Assembly: GCA_022567055.1 (NCBI GenBank)
Contig: JADFHU010000004.1
Location: forward strand, 1 to 24,382
Direction of reading: 5' to 3'
DNA: 24,382 bases
From: Planctomycetota bacterium
GTDB taxonomy: Bacteria > Planctomycetota > Phycisphaerae > Sedimentisphaerales > Anaerobacaceae
Part shown: piece by piece, positions 12,725 to 19,960 of the stretch
How positions within the stretch are numbered: position 1 is the first letter of the stretch
Layout of the letters: each line of letters begins with the position of its first letter
Program-made: the position numbers and the translations under genes
Notes under the pieces: model-generated
What the model was told of the DNA's origin: nothing
Databases searched by the model: none
The model's input: only the letters and a program-made list of their open reading frames with translations

Positions 12725-15289
12725 ATGGAGCCCACCCCTTCTAGACAGGGCCGCTACGACTTCAACCGCATTGAGAAGCGCTGGCAGAAATTCTGGCAAG
12801 ACAACAGGACATTCGCGGCTGTAGACGGTGACGCCTCCAAACCCAAGTACTACGTGCTGGACATGTTTCCCTATCCCAGCGGCCAAGGTCTCCACGTGGG
12901 CCATCCCGAAGGCTATACCGCCAGCGACATCGTGGCACGATATCGACGGATGAAGGGTTTCAATGTCTTGCACCCGATGGGCTGGGACGCCTTCGGTCTG
13001 CCTGCCGAACAGTATGCCATCGAGACGGGAACAGACCCGCGCGTCACCACCCAGGCCAACATAGACAATATGCGGCGACAGATCAAGTCCCTGGGGTTCA
13101 GCTACGACTGGGATCGCGAGCTCAGCACAACCGACCCTGGCTACTACCAGTGGACCCAGTGGATCTTCCTGCAGTTCTTTCACCACTACTTCGACGAAAC
13201 TGAAAAGAAGGCCAAGCCTATCGGCGAACTCCCCATTCCAGCGGGGCTCTCCGAGCAGGCCCGCCTGGCCTTCATCGATGAGCACCGCCTGGCCTACGAA
13301 GCCGAGGTGGCCGTCAACTGGTGTCCGGCCTTGGGCACGGTACTGGCCAACGAGGAAGTCATCGGCGGTGTCAGCGAGCGGGGCAATCACCCGGTCATCC
13401 GCAGGCCCATGCGGCAGTGGATGCTGCGCATCACCAAGTACGCGGACCGGCTGCTGGAAGATCTGGCGGAGGTGGACTGGTCCCCCTCGATCAAGAAGCT
13501 GCAAGCCGATTGGATCGGCCGGAGCACCGGCGCCGAAGTAGAGTTCAAGATTGAGGGCAGAGAGGATTCTATCCGTGTCTATACCACCCGTCCGGATACG
13601 CTCTTCGGCGCCACGTACATGGTCATGGCCCCGGAGCATGCCCTGATAGGGGAGATAACGACGCCCGAAAAACAGGCCGAAGTCACCGCCTATCGCGAAC
13701 AGGCGGCCCGCAAAAGCGATCTGGATCGGACCGACCTGGCCAAGGAAAAAACCGGGGTGTTTACCGGCGCGTACGCCATCAATCCGGTCAACAAGGAGAA
13801 GATCCCCATCTGGATCGGCGACTATGTGTTGATCAGCTACGGCACCGGGGCCATCATGTCGGTGCCCGCCCACGACGAGCGTGACTTCGAGTTTGCCACT
13901 GCGTTTGACCTGCCCATCATCCCGGTGGTGGATCCTCCTCAGCCGGAGGACCAGGCGATGGTACGGCAGGGGAAGCAGTGTTTCACCGGCGCAGGAACCG
14001 CCATCAACAGCGGTGAGTTTGATGGCCTAACAACGGCTGAGTTCAAGAAGAGGATGACCCAGTGGCTCACGGACCAAGGCCTGGGCCATGAGGCCGTCAA
14101 CACCAAGCTGCGCGACTGGCTCTTTAGCCGTCAACGCTATTGGGGCGAGCCCTTCCCCATTCTGCACACAGAAGGCGGCCGCATCGTCGCACTCCCCGAG
14201 GACCAGTTACCTTTACAACTTCCTCACGTGGACGACTACAAACCCTCCGGTAGCGGCGAAGCGCCCCTATCCAATGCCCATGACTGGGTGCATGTCACGA
14301 TGCCCGACGGCAGCCAAGCGACCCGGGAAACAAACACCATGCCTCAGTGGGCCGGCAGTTGCTGGTACTATCTACGCTACATCGATCCAAAGAACGGAGA
14401 GCAGGCCTGGGATACAGAGAAGGAACAGTACTGGTTGCCGGTGGACCTGTACATTGGCGGTGCGGAACACGCGGTCTTGCACCTGCTGTACGCACGTTTT
14501 TGGCACAAATTCAGCTATGACCTGGGCCTCGTCTCCAGTAAAGAGCCTTTCAAGAAACTGATCAATCAGGGCATGATTCTGGGCGAGGACGGCCAGAAGA
14601 TGAGCAAGGCCCGTGGCAATGTCGTCAATCCTGATGACGTCATAAAAAGCTACGGGGCGGACTCCCTGCGTCTCTATGAGATGTTCATGGGACCTCTGGA
14701 GGCCACCAAACCTTGGAACATGCAGGGCGTTGAGGGTGTGCATCGTTTTCTGCAGAAGGCTTGGCGACTCATCGTCGATGAAGACCGGGGCGGCCTGCTC
14801 GATACCGTCCAGGAGATCCAGGCGGACGAAACGACCCTTCGCCGCCTCCATCAAACCATACAAAAGGTCACTCGTGACACGGAGAACTTTGCCTTTAACA
14901 CGGCCATCAGTGCCATGATGATCCTGGTCAACCACTTGGGCAAACTAAAAACTCGCCCACACGCAGTCCTGGAATCCGTGGTGCTAATCCTGGCGCCTTA
15001 CGCCCCCCATATTGCCGAAGAGTTGTGGGCCCTGCTCGGCCACTCTCAGAGCCTGGCCTATGAACCTTGGCCCCAATTTGACGATCAGCTCGCCCGAGAA
15101 AAAGAGGTTGAATTGGCCGTTCAGGTGCGGGGTAAGATCAAGGATCGCATCGTCGTGGCCGCCGATGCCGATGAGGACCTCATCCGCGCGACGGCACTGG
15201 CCAGTGAGAAAGTCGTCTCGGCCCTGGCAGGCCAAGCGCCCAAGAAGGTGATCGTCGTGAAGTCTCGCCTGGTCAATATCTTAGTCTAA
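12725..15289 (+). CDS. leuS: Leucyl-tRNA synthetase
   Basis: LeuRS charges tRNA-Leu with leucine. The 854-residue class I synthetase begins with RYDFNRIEKRWQKFWQ, has HVGH as the HIGH motif at residues 57-60, the GWDAFGLPAEQYAI segment, a CP1 editing region containing TTRPDTLFGATYMVMAPEH and GTGAIMSVPAHDERD, the KMSKA form of the KMSKS motif at 625-629, and the anticodon-binding domain at the end. The open frame reaches back to 12644, but those 27 codons come from the family-B repeat; ATG 12725 gives the family N-terminus. There is no clear ribosome-binding site. The CYTH gene follows after 12 nt, indicating an operon with the lipid kinase. Confidence 0.96.
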   Translation: MEPTPSRQGRYDFNRIEKRWQKFWQDNRTFAAVDGDASKPKYYVLDMFPYPSGQGLHVGHPEGYTASDIVARYRRMKGFNVLHPMGWDAFGLPAEQYAIETGTDPRVTTQANIDNMRRQIKSLGFSYDWDRELSTTDPGYYQWTQWIFLQFFHHYFDETEKKAKPIGELPIPAGLSEQARLAFIDEHRLAYEAEVAVNWCPALGTVLANEEVIGGVSERGNHPVIRRPMRQWMLRITKYADRLLEDLAEVDWSPSIKKLQADWIGRSTGAEVEFKIEGREDSIRVYTTRPDTLFGATYMVMAPEHALIGEITTPEKQAEVTAYREQAARKSDLDRTDLAKEKTGVFTGAYAINPVNKEKIPIWIGDYVLISYGTGAIMSVPAHDERDFEFATAFDLPIIPVVDPPQPEDQAMVRQGKQCFTGAGTAINSGEFDGLTTAEFKKRMTQWLTDQGLGHEAVNTKLRDWLFSRQRYWGEPFPILHTEGGRIVALPEDQLPLQLPHVDDYKPSGSGEAPLSNAHDWVHVTMPDGSQATRETNTMPQWAGSCWYYLRYIDPKNGEQAWDTEKEQYWLPVDLYIGGAEHAVLHLLYARFWHKFSYDLGLVSSKEPFKKLINQGMILGEDGQKMSKARGNVVNPDDVIKSYGADSLRLYEMFMGPLEATKPWNMQGVEGVHRFLQKAWRLIVDEDRGGLLDTVQEIQADETTLRRLHQTIQKVTRDTENFAFNTAISAMMILVNHLGKLKTRPHAVLESVVLILAPYAPHIAEELWALLGHSQSLAYEPWPQFDDQLAREKEVELAVQVRGKIKDRIVVAADADEDLIRATALASEKVVSALAGQAPKKVIVVKSRLVNILV

Positions 15290-15301
15290 CGGCACACGGA
15301 C

Positions 15302-15847
15302 ATGGAGGCCTACACAGAGATCGAAACGAAGCTGTCGGTGCCGAGCCACGAGCCCGTACGGAGGGCACTGAAAAGGCTTGCGGCAGAGTCTGTCTCCGTT
15401 CAGTTTCAGAAGGACATCTACTTCGACACGGCTCAGCGCAGCTTCACCGAGACCGATCGCTGCCTCCGATTACGGCGTCAGAAAACGGGGTCCACGGAAC
15501 AGCTCTACCTGACCTACAAAGGCCCGAAGCAGGCCGCCGACATCAAGAAGAGACAGGAAGTGGAACTGGAAGTCGGTGATGCCGATCAGGCCGAGCACTT
15601 CCTCTCGGCCTTGGGTTATCGGCGGATCCTCATCGTGGAAAAGGAACGGGACCTTTGGCGCTATGGGAACTGTCACGTGGCCCTCGACCGGCTGGCCGGT
15701 CTGGGGACCTTCGTCGAGATCGAGGGGCCGGACGATCACACCATTCGAGCAGTCCAGGAGTCCATCGGATTGAAGGACAGCCCTCACGTTCAGGAAAGCT
15801 ACGCCGCCATGCTGGCCCGGCAGAGACAGACAGCGGATGGAAACTGA
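15302..15847 (+). CDS. CYTH domain protein (class IV adenylate cyclase / triphosphatase type)
   Basis: A 181-residue protein with the CYTH triphosphate-tunnel fold. The N-terminal EIETKLSV supplies the ExExK metal-binding motif, followed by QKDIYFDT, CLRLRRQK, YLTYKGPK, RQEVELEV, a lysine-rich strand near IVEKERDLW, and the late acidic pair in GTFVEIEGP. Members act as CyaB-type adenylate cyclases or as thiamine- or tripolyphosphatases; the sequence does not separate these. It starts 12 nt after the leuS stop and its end overlaps the lipid kinase gene by 11 nt, so translation is likely coupled. Family membership is secure, precise activity is not. Confidence 0.85.
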   Translation: MEAYTEIETKLSVPSHEPVRRALKRLAAESVSVQFQKDIYFDTAQRSFTETDRCLRLRRQKTGSTEQLYLTYKGPKQAADIKKRQEVELEVGDADQAEHFLSALGYRRILIVEKERDLWRYGNCHVALDRLAGLGTFVEIEGPDDHTIRAVQESIGLKDSPHVQESYAAMLARQRQTADGN

Positions 15848-16781
15848 TAAGGGATACATCGCGTTTATCGCCAACCCCAAGTCCGGGGCGAGCAGCGGCA
15901 AGCGGCTCTGTCGCAGTTTTCACACCTACCTCCAGACCGAGGGATACGACGTGCGACTCCAGCCCACGACCTCCCTGGCGAATGCCTGCGACCTGGCCGC
16001 GGCCGCGGCCGCGGATGACAACTGCCAATTGATCACTGTCGCCGGGGGGGACGGGACGGTGCGGGAGATCACGCATGGCATGGAAGGCTGTGACAAACCC
16101 CTCCTGCTCATCCCCTGCGGAAATGAGAACCTGCTGGCCAGTGAGCTGGGGTTCGATGAGAAACTCACGACCCTGATCAAAACCTTTGAAGGCGGCCACA
16201 CCAAGCCCCTGGATCTGTGCACCTTCAACGGCAAGTGCTTCACCTGCATCACCGGCATCGGCTTCGACGGCGAAGTCGTGCACCGCGTGACACAACACCG
16301 GCAGGGACATGTCGACTACTTCGACTATGCCGATCCCCTCTGGTCCACCTTTTGGAGCTACAAGTTCAAGCCAATTTCCGTGGAATTAGATGGGAAAACG
16401 ATCTTCAACGGTCAAGGCCTCGTTTTCGTGGGCAATATCTCCCGCTATGCCATGGGGCTCCACATCCTGCGGCGGGCAGAATTTGGAGATGGCCTGCTGG
16501 ATGTCTGCATCTATAAGTGCGCCAGTCGCATGCGTTTCGTCAAGCACGCCCTCTTGACGGTCATGAAACGACACGCGGGCGGCAAGGACGTCATCTATGC
16601 CCAGGGCAAGCATGTCCGTGTCTCGTCTCCCTACTCGAAGATGAAGACCGAGATCGATGGAGATCCCGGCCCTCCACTCCCCGCCGAAATCACCATAAAG
16701 CCACAGGCTATTCGAGTGATGGTGCCGGAGGGCGTAAAACCCGCGGGGATCCGTACGCGCATTGTCAGAGCCATCGGTTGA
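15837..16781 (+). CDS. Diacylglycerol kinase-family lipid kinase
   Basis: A 314-residue cytoplasmic or membrane-associated lipid kinase (DAGK catalytic domain; DgkB/YegS type), which phosphorylates a lipid hydroxyl with ATP. Motifs are IANPKSG at 11-17, the nucleotide-binding GGDGT at 70-74, and PCGNENLLASEL at 93-104, where GNEN replaces the commoner GTxN; GIGFDGEVV and an acidic EIDGDP near the C-terminus complete the fold. Residues 54-59 are an alanine run encoded by a GCGGCC hexamer array (about 15995-16015). The start overlaps the CYTH gene by 11 nt. The true substrate (diacylglycerol, sphingosine-like lipid or undecaprenol) cannot be told. Confidence 0.85.
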   Translation: METDKGYIAFIANPKSGASSGKRLCRSFHTYLQTEGYDVRLQPTTSLANACDLAAAAAADDNCQLITVAGGDGTVREITHGMEGCDKPLLLIPCGNENLLASELGFDEKLTTLIKTFEGGHTKPLDLCTFNGKCFTCITGIGFDGEVVHRVTQHRQGHVDYFDYADPLWSTFWSYKFKPISVELDGKTIFNGQGLVFVGNISRYAMGLHILRRAEFGDGLLDVCIYKCASRMRFVKHALLTVMKRHAGGKDVIYAQGKHVRVSSPYSKMKTEIDGDPGPPLPAEITIKPQAIRVMVPEGVKPAGIRTRIVRAIG

Positions 16782-16820
16782 GCCCCGGACCTGGCATGGG
16801 ACTTTTTTTAAATGGTTTAG

Positions 16821-16904
16821 CTCGTTGTCGTTGTCGTAATCGTTGTCATAATCGAAACAGGGAATTGCCCTGACCGGGGTGTCGATTACGACAACGATCA
16901 CGAG
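16821..16904. repeat. Family R GTTGTC palindromic repeat, copy 1
   Basis: The left arm carries tandem CGTTGT hexamers leading to CGTAATCG; the right arm, TCGATTACGACAACGAT, is the reverse complement of the core. Between them lies a small hairpin CAGGG-AATTG-CCCTG (16858-16872). Related copies are at 17841-17907 and 19802-19900. It sits between the lipid kinase gene and the kdsA promoter. Confidence 0.8.
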
Positions 16905-16936
16905 GTAGGTCGACTGGATCCTACCGGGATATGGTT

Positions 16937-16965
16937 TTGCACCGTGCCCTGATTCTCTTTAGGAT
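16937..16965 (+). promoter_or_regulatory. kdsA promoter candidate
   Basis: TTGCAC (16937-16942), a 17-bp spacer and TAGGAT (16960-16965), with the kdsA ATG only 6 nt further. If used, transcription would begin at about the A of the ATG. The AGGAT part could instead be a Shine-Dalgarno for a longer message, so this is less certain than the nnrE case. Confidence 0.35.
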
Positions 16966-16971
16966 GAGTAC

Positions 16972-17799
16972 ATGAGCCCAACCCCTTTCAGTATTGGTGA
17001 CATCTCTATCAGTCTGGAAGGTCCCCTCTTCCTCTTCGCTGGCCCCTGTGTCATTGAGGACTTGGACCTATGTCTGGAAATAGCCCAGTACCTCCTGACC
17101 CTACGGGAAACGACACAGGTTCCGGTCGTCTTCAAGGCCAGCTTTGACAAGGCCAACCGCAGCAGCGCATCCAGTTTTCGTGGACCCGGCCTGACGGAGG
17201 GCCTCAAGATCCTCGCCGCCGTCCGCGACCAAACCGGGTTGCCGATCATGACGGACCTGCATGAATCGCACCAAGCAGAACCCGTAGGAGACGTGGTAGA
17301 CTGCCTGCAGGTCCCAGCCTTTCTGTGTCGGCAAACCGATCTGCTCGAGGCCTGTGCCCGGACGGGCAAACCCATCAGCGTGAAGAAGGGCCAGTTTCTC
17401 TCGCCGGAGGAAATGGCCAACGTGGTGGACAAGCTGCGGGCCTACGGCAACGATCAGATCCTCCTCACCGACCGCGGAACCTTCTTCGGATACCACCGGC
17501 TGGTCAACGATCTCACCGGCATCGAGACCATGAAGCGACTGGGCTGTCCTGTCGTCTTCGATGCGACCCACAGCACGCAGCAGCCCGGCGGCTTAGGACA
17601 CGCCAGTGCCGGCCGACCGGAGATGGCGCCCCTGCTGGCGCGGGCCGCGACGGCCGCCGGCGCCAATGGCCTCTTCCTGGAGATTCACCCTCGGCCGAAG
17701 GAGGCGAAGTCCGACGCCGCCTGTGTCCTTGGGCTGCAGGGCATAGACACCTTACTGGACCAGTGTCGTCGCATCATGTCCATTGTGCGAGAGGCGTAA
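16972..17799 (+). CDS. kdsA: 3-deoxy-8-phosphooctulonate (Kdo-8-P) synthase
   Basis: KdsA condenses phosphoenolpyruvate with arabinose 5-phosphate to Kdo-8-phosphate, committing carbon to the inner core of lipopolysaccharide; its presence points to a Gram-negative outer membrane. The 275-residue protein shows LFAGPCVIE with Cys26, the metal ligand of the metal-dependent class; VVFKASFDKANRSS; IMTDLHE; SVKKGQFLSPEEM; TDRGTFFGYHRLVND; FDATHSTQQPGG; and LFLEIHPRP. The start ATG at 16972 gives the normal length. Family-R palindromic repeats lie on both sides (16821-16904 and 17841-17907). No kdsB, kdsC or kdsD lies next to it. Confidence 0.95.
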   Translation: MSPTPFSIGDISISLEGPLFLFAGPCVIEDLDLCLEIAQYLLTLRETTQVPVVFKASFDKANRSSASSFRGPGLTEGLKILAAVRDQTGLPIMTDLHESHQAEPVGDVVDCLQVPAFLCRQTDLLEACARTGKPISVKKGQFLSPEEMANVVDKLRAYGNDQILLTDRGTFFGYHRLVNDLTGIETMKRLGCPVVFDATHSTQQPGGLGHASAGRPEMAPLLARAATAAGANGLFLEIHPRPKEAKSDAACVLGLQGIDTLLDQCRRIMSIVREA

Positions 17800-17840
17800 A
17801 CTCCTTATCGGACGGGTTCGGTTCCAGCGTCACCCCGCAA

Positions 17841-17907
17841 ATCGTTGTCGTTGTCGTAATCGAAAAAGGGGAATTGCCCTGACCGAGGTGTCGATTACGA
17901 CAACGAT
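17841..17907. repeat. Family R GTTGTC palindromic repeat, copy 2
   Basis: ATCGTTGTCGTTGTCG followed by TAATCGA on the left pairs with TCGATTACGACAACGAT on the right; the left arm has one additional CGTTGT hexamer. The centre and right arm match copy 1 over about 40 bp with one mismatch, including GGAATTGCCCTGACCG. It lies 41 bp after the kdsA stop and could act as a strong hairpin at the message end, although no T tract follows. Confidence 0.8.
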
Positions 17908-18269
17908 CAGGAACAGAGAGCCCCCTGTCGGACGGCCGGAAACGTCCCTCCCAATATCGAAAAGCAACAGTACAGACACAACCAGCTCCGAGAGTACCTC
18001 TCTCCACTGAACAACCCCTCCGGATACCTTCCTATCCCACCTAACCACACACTGTCACACCAAAATATCATCCGCCTCTAATTTTGCCCAATCTCACATT
18101 TTTGCAAACCAAATTGTAAAGACAATAGCGGCTCTGGCCGATAATAGCGGTGTAGCGCAAGACAGAGTATGCAAGGTGGGGATCTAGAGCCCCATAACGG
18201 ACCTCTTGTAGAGAACAGCGACACGCACATTGCATGGACGCGTCGATCCGGTCGTTGTTATTTTAGGCT
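17908..18269. other. Gene-free gap before the small conserved ORF
   Basis: No coding region, RNA gene or clear terminator is seen. The part around 18000-18120 is pyrimidine-rich and AT-rich, unlike the neighbouring genes. I could not find a convincing promoter for the gene at 18270, although one must lie here; TATGCT at 18263-18275 lacks a matching -35 box. Confidence 0.5.
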
Positions 18270-18518
18270 ATGCTACGGTTGACTATGGAAAGAACGCAGC
18301 AACAACTTATTCTGAACAAGGGTGACGAGAAGTTTGTTTTTCGTTACGAACAGGGCGGCGAGGATCACCTCCTGGATGCGTTGATTGACCAAGCTCGCAA
18401 CAGGAGCACCAGCTTCGATTGGTTTGATGCCGCGGTCCTGAGTTTCAAGCTCACCCAGTCTCTCATTGGCCAGGCTGAAGAGATCATCAGTGAAAACAAG
18501 AATGCGCCCCTAACTTAA
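18270..18518 (+). CDS. Small conserved protein of unknown function
   Basis: An 82-residue soluble, acidic protein. After a short variable start it reads as a beta strand (LILNKGDEKFVFRYE), a helix (DHLLDALIDQARN), then the pattern FDWFDAAVLSFKLTQSL and a final helix. I recall similar short proteins with the DWFDAAVLSF motif in Phycisphaerae genomes, so it is likely real and lineage-conserved, but no function is known to me. ATG 18270 gives the longest frame; ATG 18285 starts just before the conserved part. Neither has a strong ribosome-binding site. It precedes xerC by 97 nt on the same strand, so the two may be co-transcribed. Confidence 0.65.
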   Translation: MLRLTMERTQQQLILNKGDEKFVFRYEQGGEDHLLDALIDQARNRSTSFDWFDAAVLSFKLTQSLIGQAEEIISENKNAPLT

Positions 18519-18615
18519 AGATGGGGAAAATCGTCCAATAGCCCATGAGATGGAATCGTGGCTCTAGTTACAGTGCTAGGGAAAGCCTGAATTTTTCGTG
18601 TAAGGTAGGTTCACT

Positions 18616-19686
18616 ATGGATCACGGCAGCCCAATTGTTCAGCATTTTCTGAATTACCTTAGGTTCGAAAGACGCTTTTCCGAACATACCGCCAAATGCT
18701 ACGGCGCAGACCTTGGCCAGTATGTCCATTTCTTGACCAGTCCGAAGAACGAGCAGGCCGCTGAGCCCGTCTCCGTCAGTGGGGTCCATGGCAGTCCGGT
18801 TACCGCGACCGCCGTCCAGGTCCAACAGGAGGTCGATGTCAACCACCTATTGGTGCACGCCGATGTCGATGTCGCCCGTTCCTATCTGGTGCTGCTCAAT
18901 GAAAAAGGGTATTCAAAGGCAACCATCGCCCGCAAGCTCGCGACGCTCAGAAGCTTCTACAAGTATCTGGTCAAGACAGGTCACATCAAGTCGAATCCCC
19001 TCACTGCAGTCAAGACCCCCAAGCAAGACAAAAAGCTTCCTAAGTTTCTAGAGTACGCAGAGGTCAAGAAACTCTTGGAGACCCCGCCACTGGACAGTTG
19101 GCTGGGCGCCCGTGACAGAGCCATTATGGAAACACTCTACAGCACCGGGATTCGCGTCAGCGAGTTGGTCGCGCTGAACATGGATGACGTCGACTTTCTC
19201 GGCGAGGTGGTCCACGTGCGGGGCAAGGGCAAGAAAGAGAGGATTTCACCCATCAGTTCCTCCGCCCTGCAATCCATTCAACACTATATGGAGTTCAGGA
19301 ACAAGCGGGCGCAGAGCAACACCAACTTCGATGGCAAGGTTCTGTTTGTCAACAAGCATGGCCGCAGACTCAGCACCCGAAGCGTGCGTCGCAAGATGGA
19401 TAAATACCTCCGCATCGCCGGCCTGGACCCTGCTATCAGTCCCCATACCCTCCGCCACAGCTTTGCCACCCATATGCTGAACAATGGCGCCGACCTGCGC
19501 AGTGTTCAAGAACTCCTGGGCCATCAGTCGCTTTCCACGACCCAGGTCTACACCCACCTGACGACCGCCAAGATCAAAGAGGTCTATGACGCGGCCCATC
19601 CCCGGGACCAGGCAGATGGACCGACTGGACCCAAGCCCCCTCGGAGTTGGGACAAGTGGGATGAACCGGGTGGAGGGGCTTTCTAA
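18616..19686 (+). CDS. xerC: Tyrosine recombinase XerC
   Basis: Site-specific recombinase that resolves chromosome dimers at dif together with XerD. The 356-residue protein has an N-terminal core-binding SAM-like domain (about 6-125) and a catalytic domain with all six active-site residues: R180 in TGIRVSEL, K204 in GKGKKER, H277 and R280 in HTLRHSFATH, H303 in LLGHQSLSTTQ and Y312 in VYTH. The ending VYDAAHPR is typical of XerC rather than XerD. It is longer than the usual ~300 residues because of an insertion at about residues 42-78 in the core-binding domain and a proline-rich tail after 335. AGG-TAGG precedes the ATG. A strong terminator follows, and no attachment sites or cargo are seen, so a housekeeping role is likely. 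Confidence 0.9.
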   Translation: MDHGSPIVQHFLNYLRFERRFSEHTAKCYGADLGQYVHFLTSPKNEQAAEPVSVSGVHGSPVTATAVQVQQEVDVNHLLVHADVDVARSYLVLLNEKGYSKATIARKLATLRSFYKYLVKTGHIKSNPLTAVKTPKQDKKLPKFLEYAEVKKLLETPPLDSWLGARDRAIMETLYSTGIRVSELVALNMDDVDFLGEVVHVRGKGKKERISPISSSALQSIQHYMEFRNKRAQSNTNFDGKVLFVNKHGRRLSTRSVRRKMDKYLRIAGLDPAISPHTLRHSFATHMLNNGADLRSVQELLGHQSLSTTQVYTHLTTAKIKEVYDAAHPRDQADGPTGPKPPRSWDKWDEPGGGAF

Positions 19687-19716
19687 GCACAGTCTTCCTC
19701 AGAAAAAACAGCGACC

Positions 19717-19750
19717 AAAGCCTTCCAAATTCCACTGGGAAGGCTTTTTT
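19717..19750 (+). terminator. Intrinsic terminator after xerC
   Basis: AAAGCCTTCC (19717-19726) pairs perfectly with GGAAGGCTTT (19738-19747), followed by more T to make a run of six. Stem of 10 bp, loop of 11 nt. An A-rich tract upstream (19702-19708) may let it work in the minus direction as well, for addA transcripts that read through. Confidence 0.88.
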
Positions 19751-19801
19751 CGGGCTGGTTCAAAATCACTCCCGAATAGGTATCAGCCTGCCCAGCTATC
19801 T

Positions 19802-19900
19802 TCGTTGTCGTTGTCAGCGCAGCGGTTGTCGTTGTCGTAATCGATACCCCAGATCGCCCCAATCCCAAGTTTCGATTACGATTACGACAACGACAACGAT
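19802..19900. repeat. Family R GTTGTC palindromic repeat, copy 3
   Basis: The longest copy. The left side has two GTTGTC-type arrays (19802-19815 and 19824-19845) separated by AGCGCAGCG; the right arm at 19872-19900 contains duplicated GATTAC and CGACAA units and is the reverse complement of the left core CGTTGTCGTAATCGA. The centre differs from copies 1 and 2. It lies between the xerC terminator and the 3' end of addA, where the two genes converge. Confidence 0.8.
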
Positions 19901-19960
19901 CGGGAATGTAACCCGGAATTGAACCAGCCCCTTTTTTCGTTCGGGCGTCCACCCCACCAT

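Noticed and set aside
16782..16812. Intrinsic terminator after the lipid kinase (T run at 16803-16809)
   Set aside because: A T tract is present, but only a 3-bp CCC/GGG stem can be drawn before it, which is too weak to claim.
16386..16901. ORF with a DNDNDN-rich peptide, and similar arginine-rich peptides near 19700-20036
   Set aside because: These are translations of the GTTGTC hexamer repeats and not genes.
18616..19686. XerC-type recombinase as the integrase of a mobile island
   Set aside because: It has housekeeping XerC features, with no attachment-site repeats, cargo genes or tRNA nearby.
16821..19900. CRISPR-like reading of the three GTTGTC repeats
   Set aside because: They are palindromes about 1-2 kb apart with genes between them, without regular spacers or cas genes.
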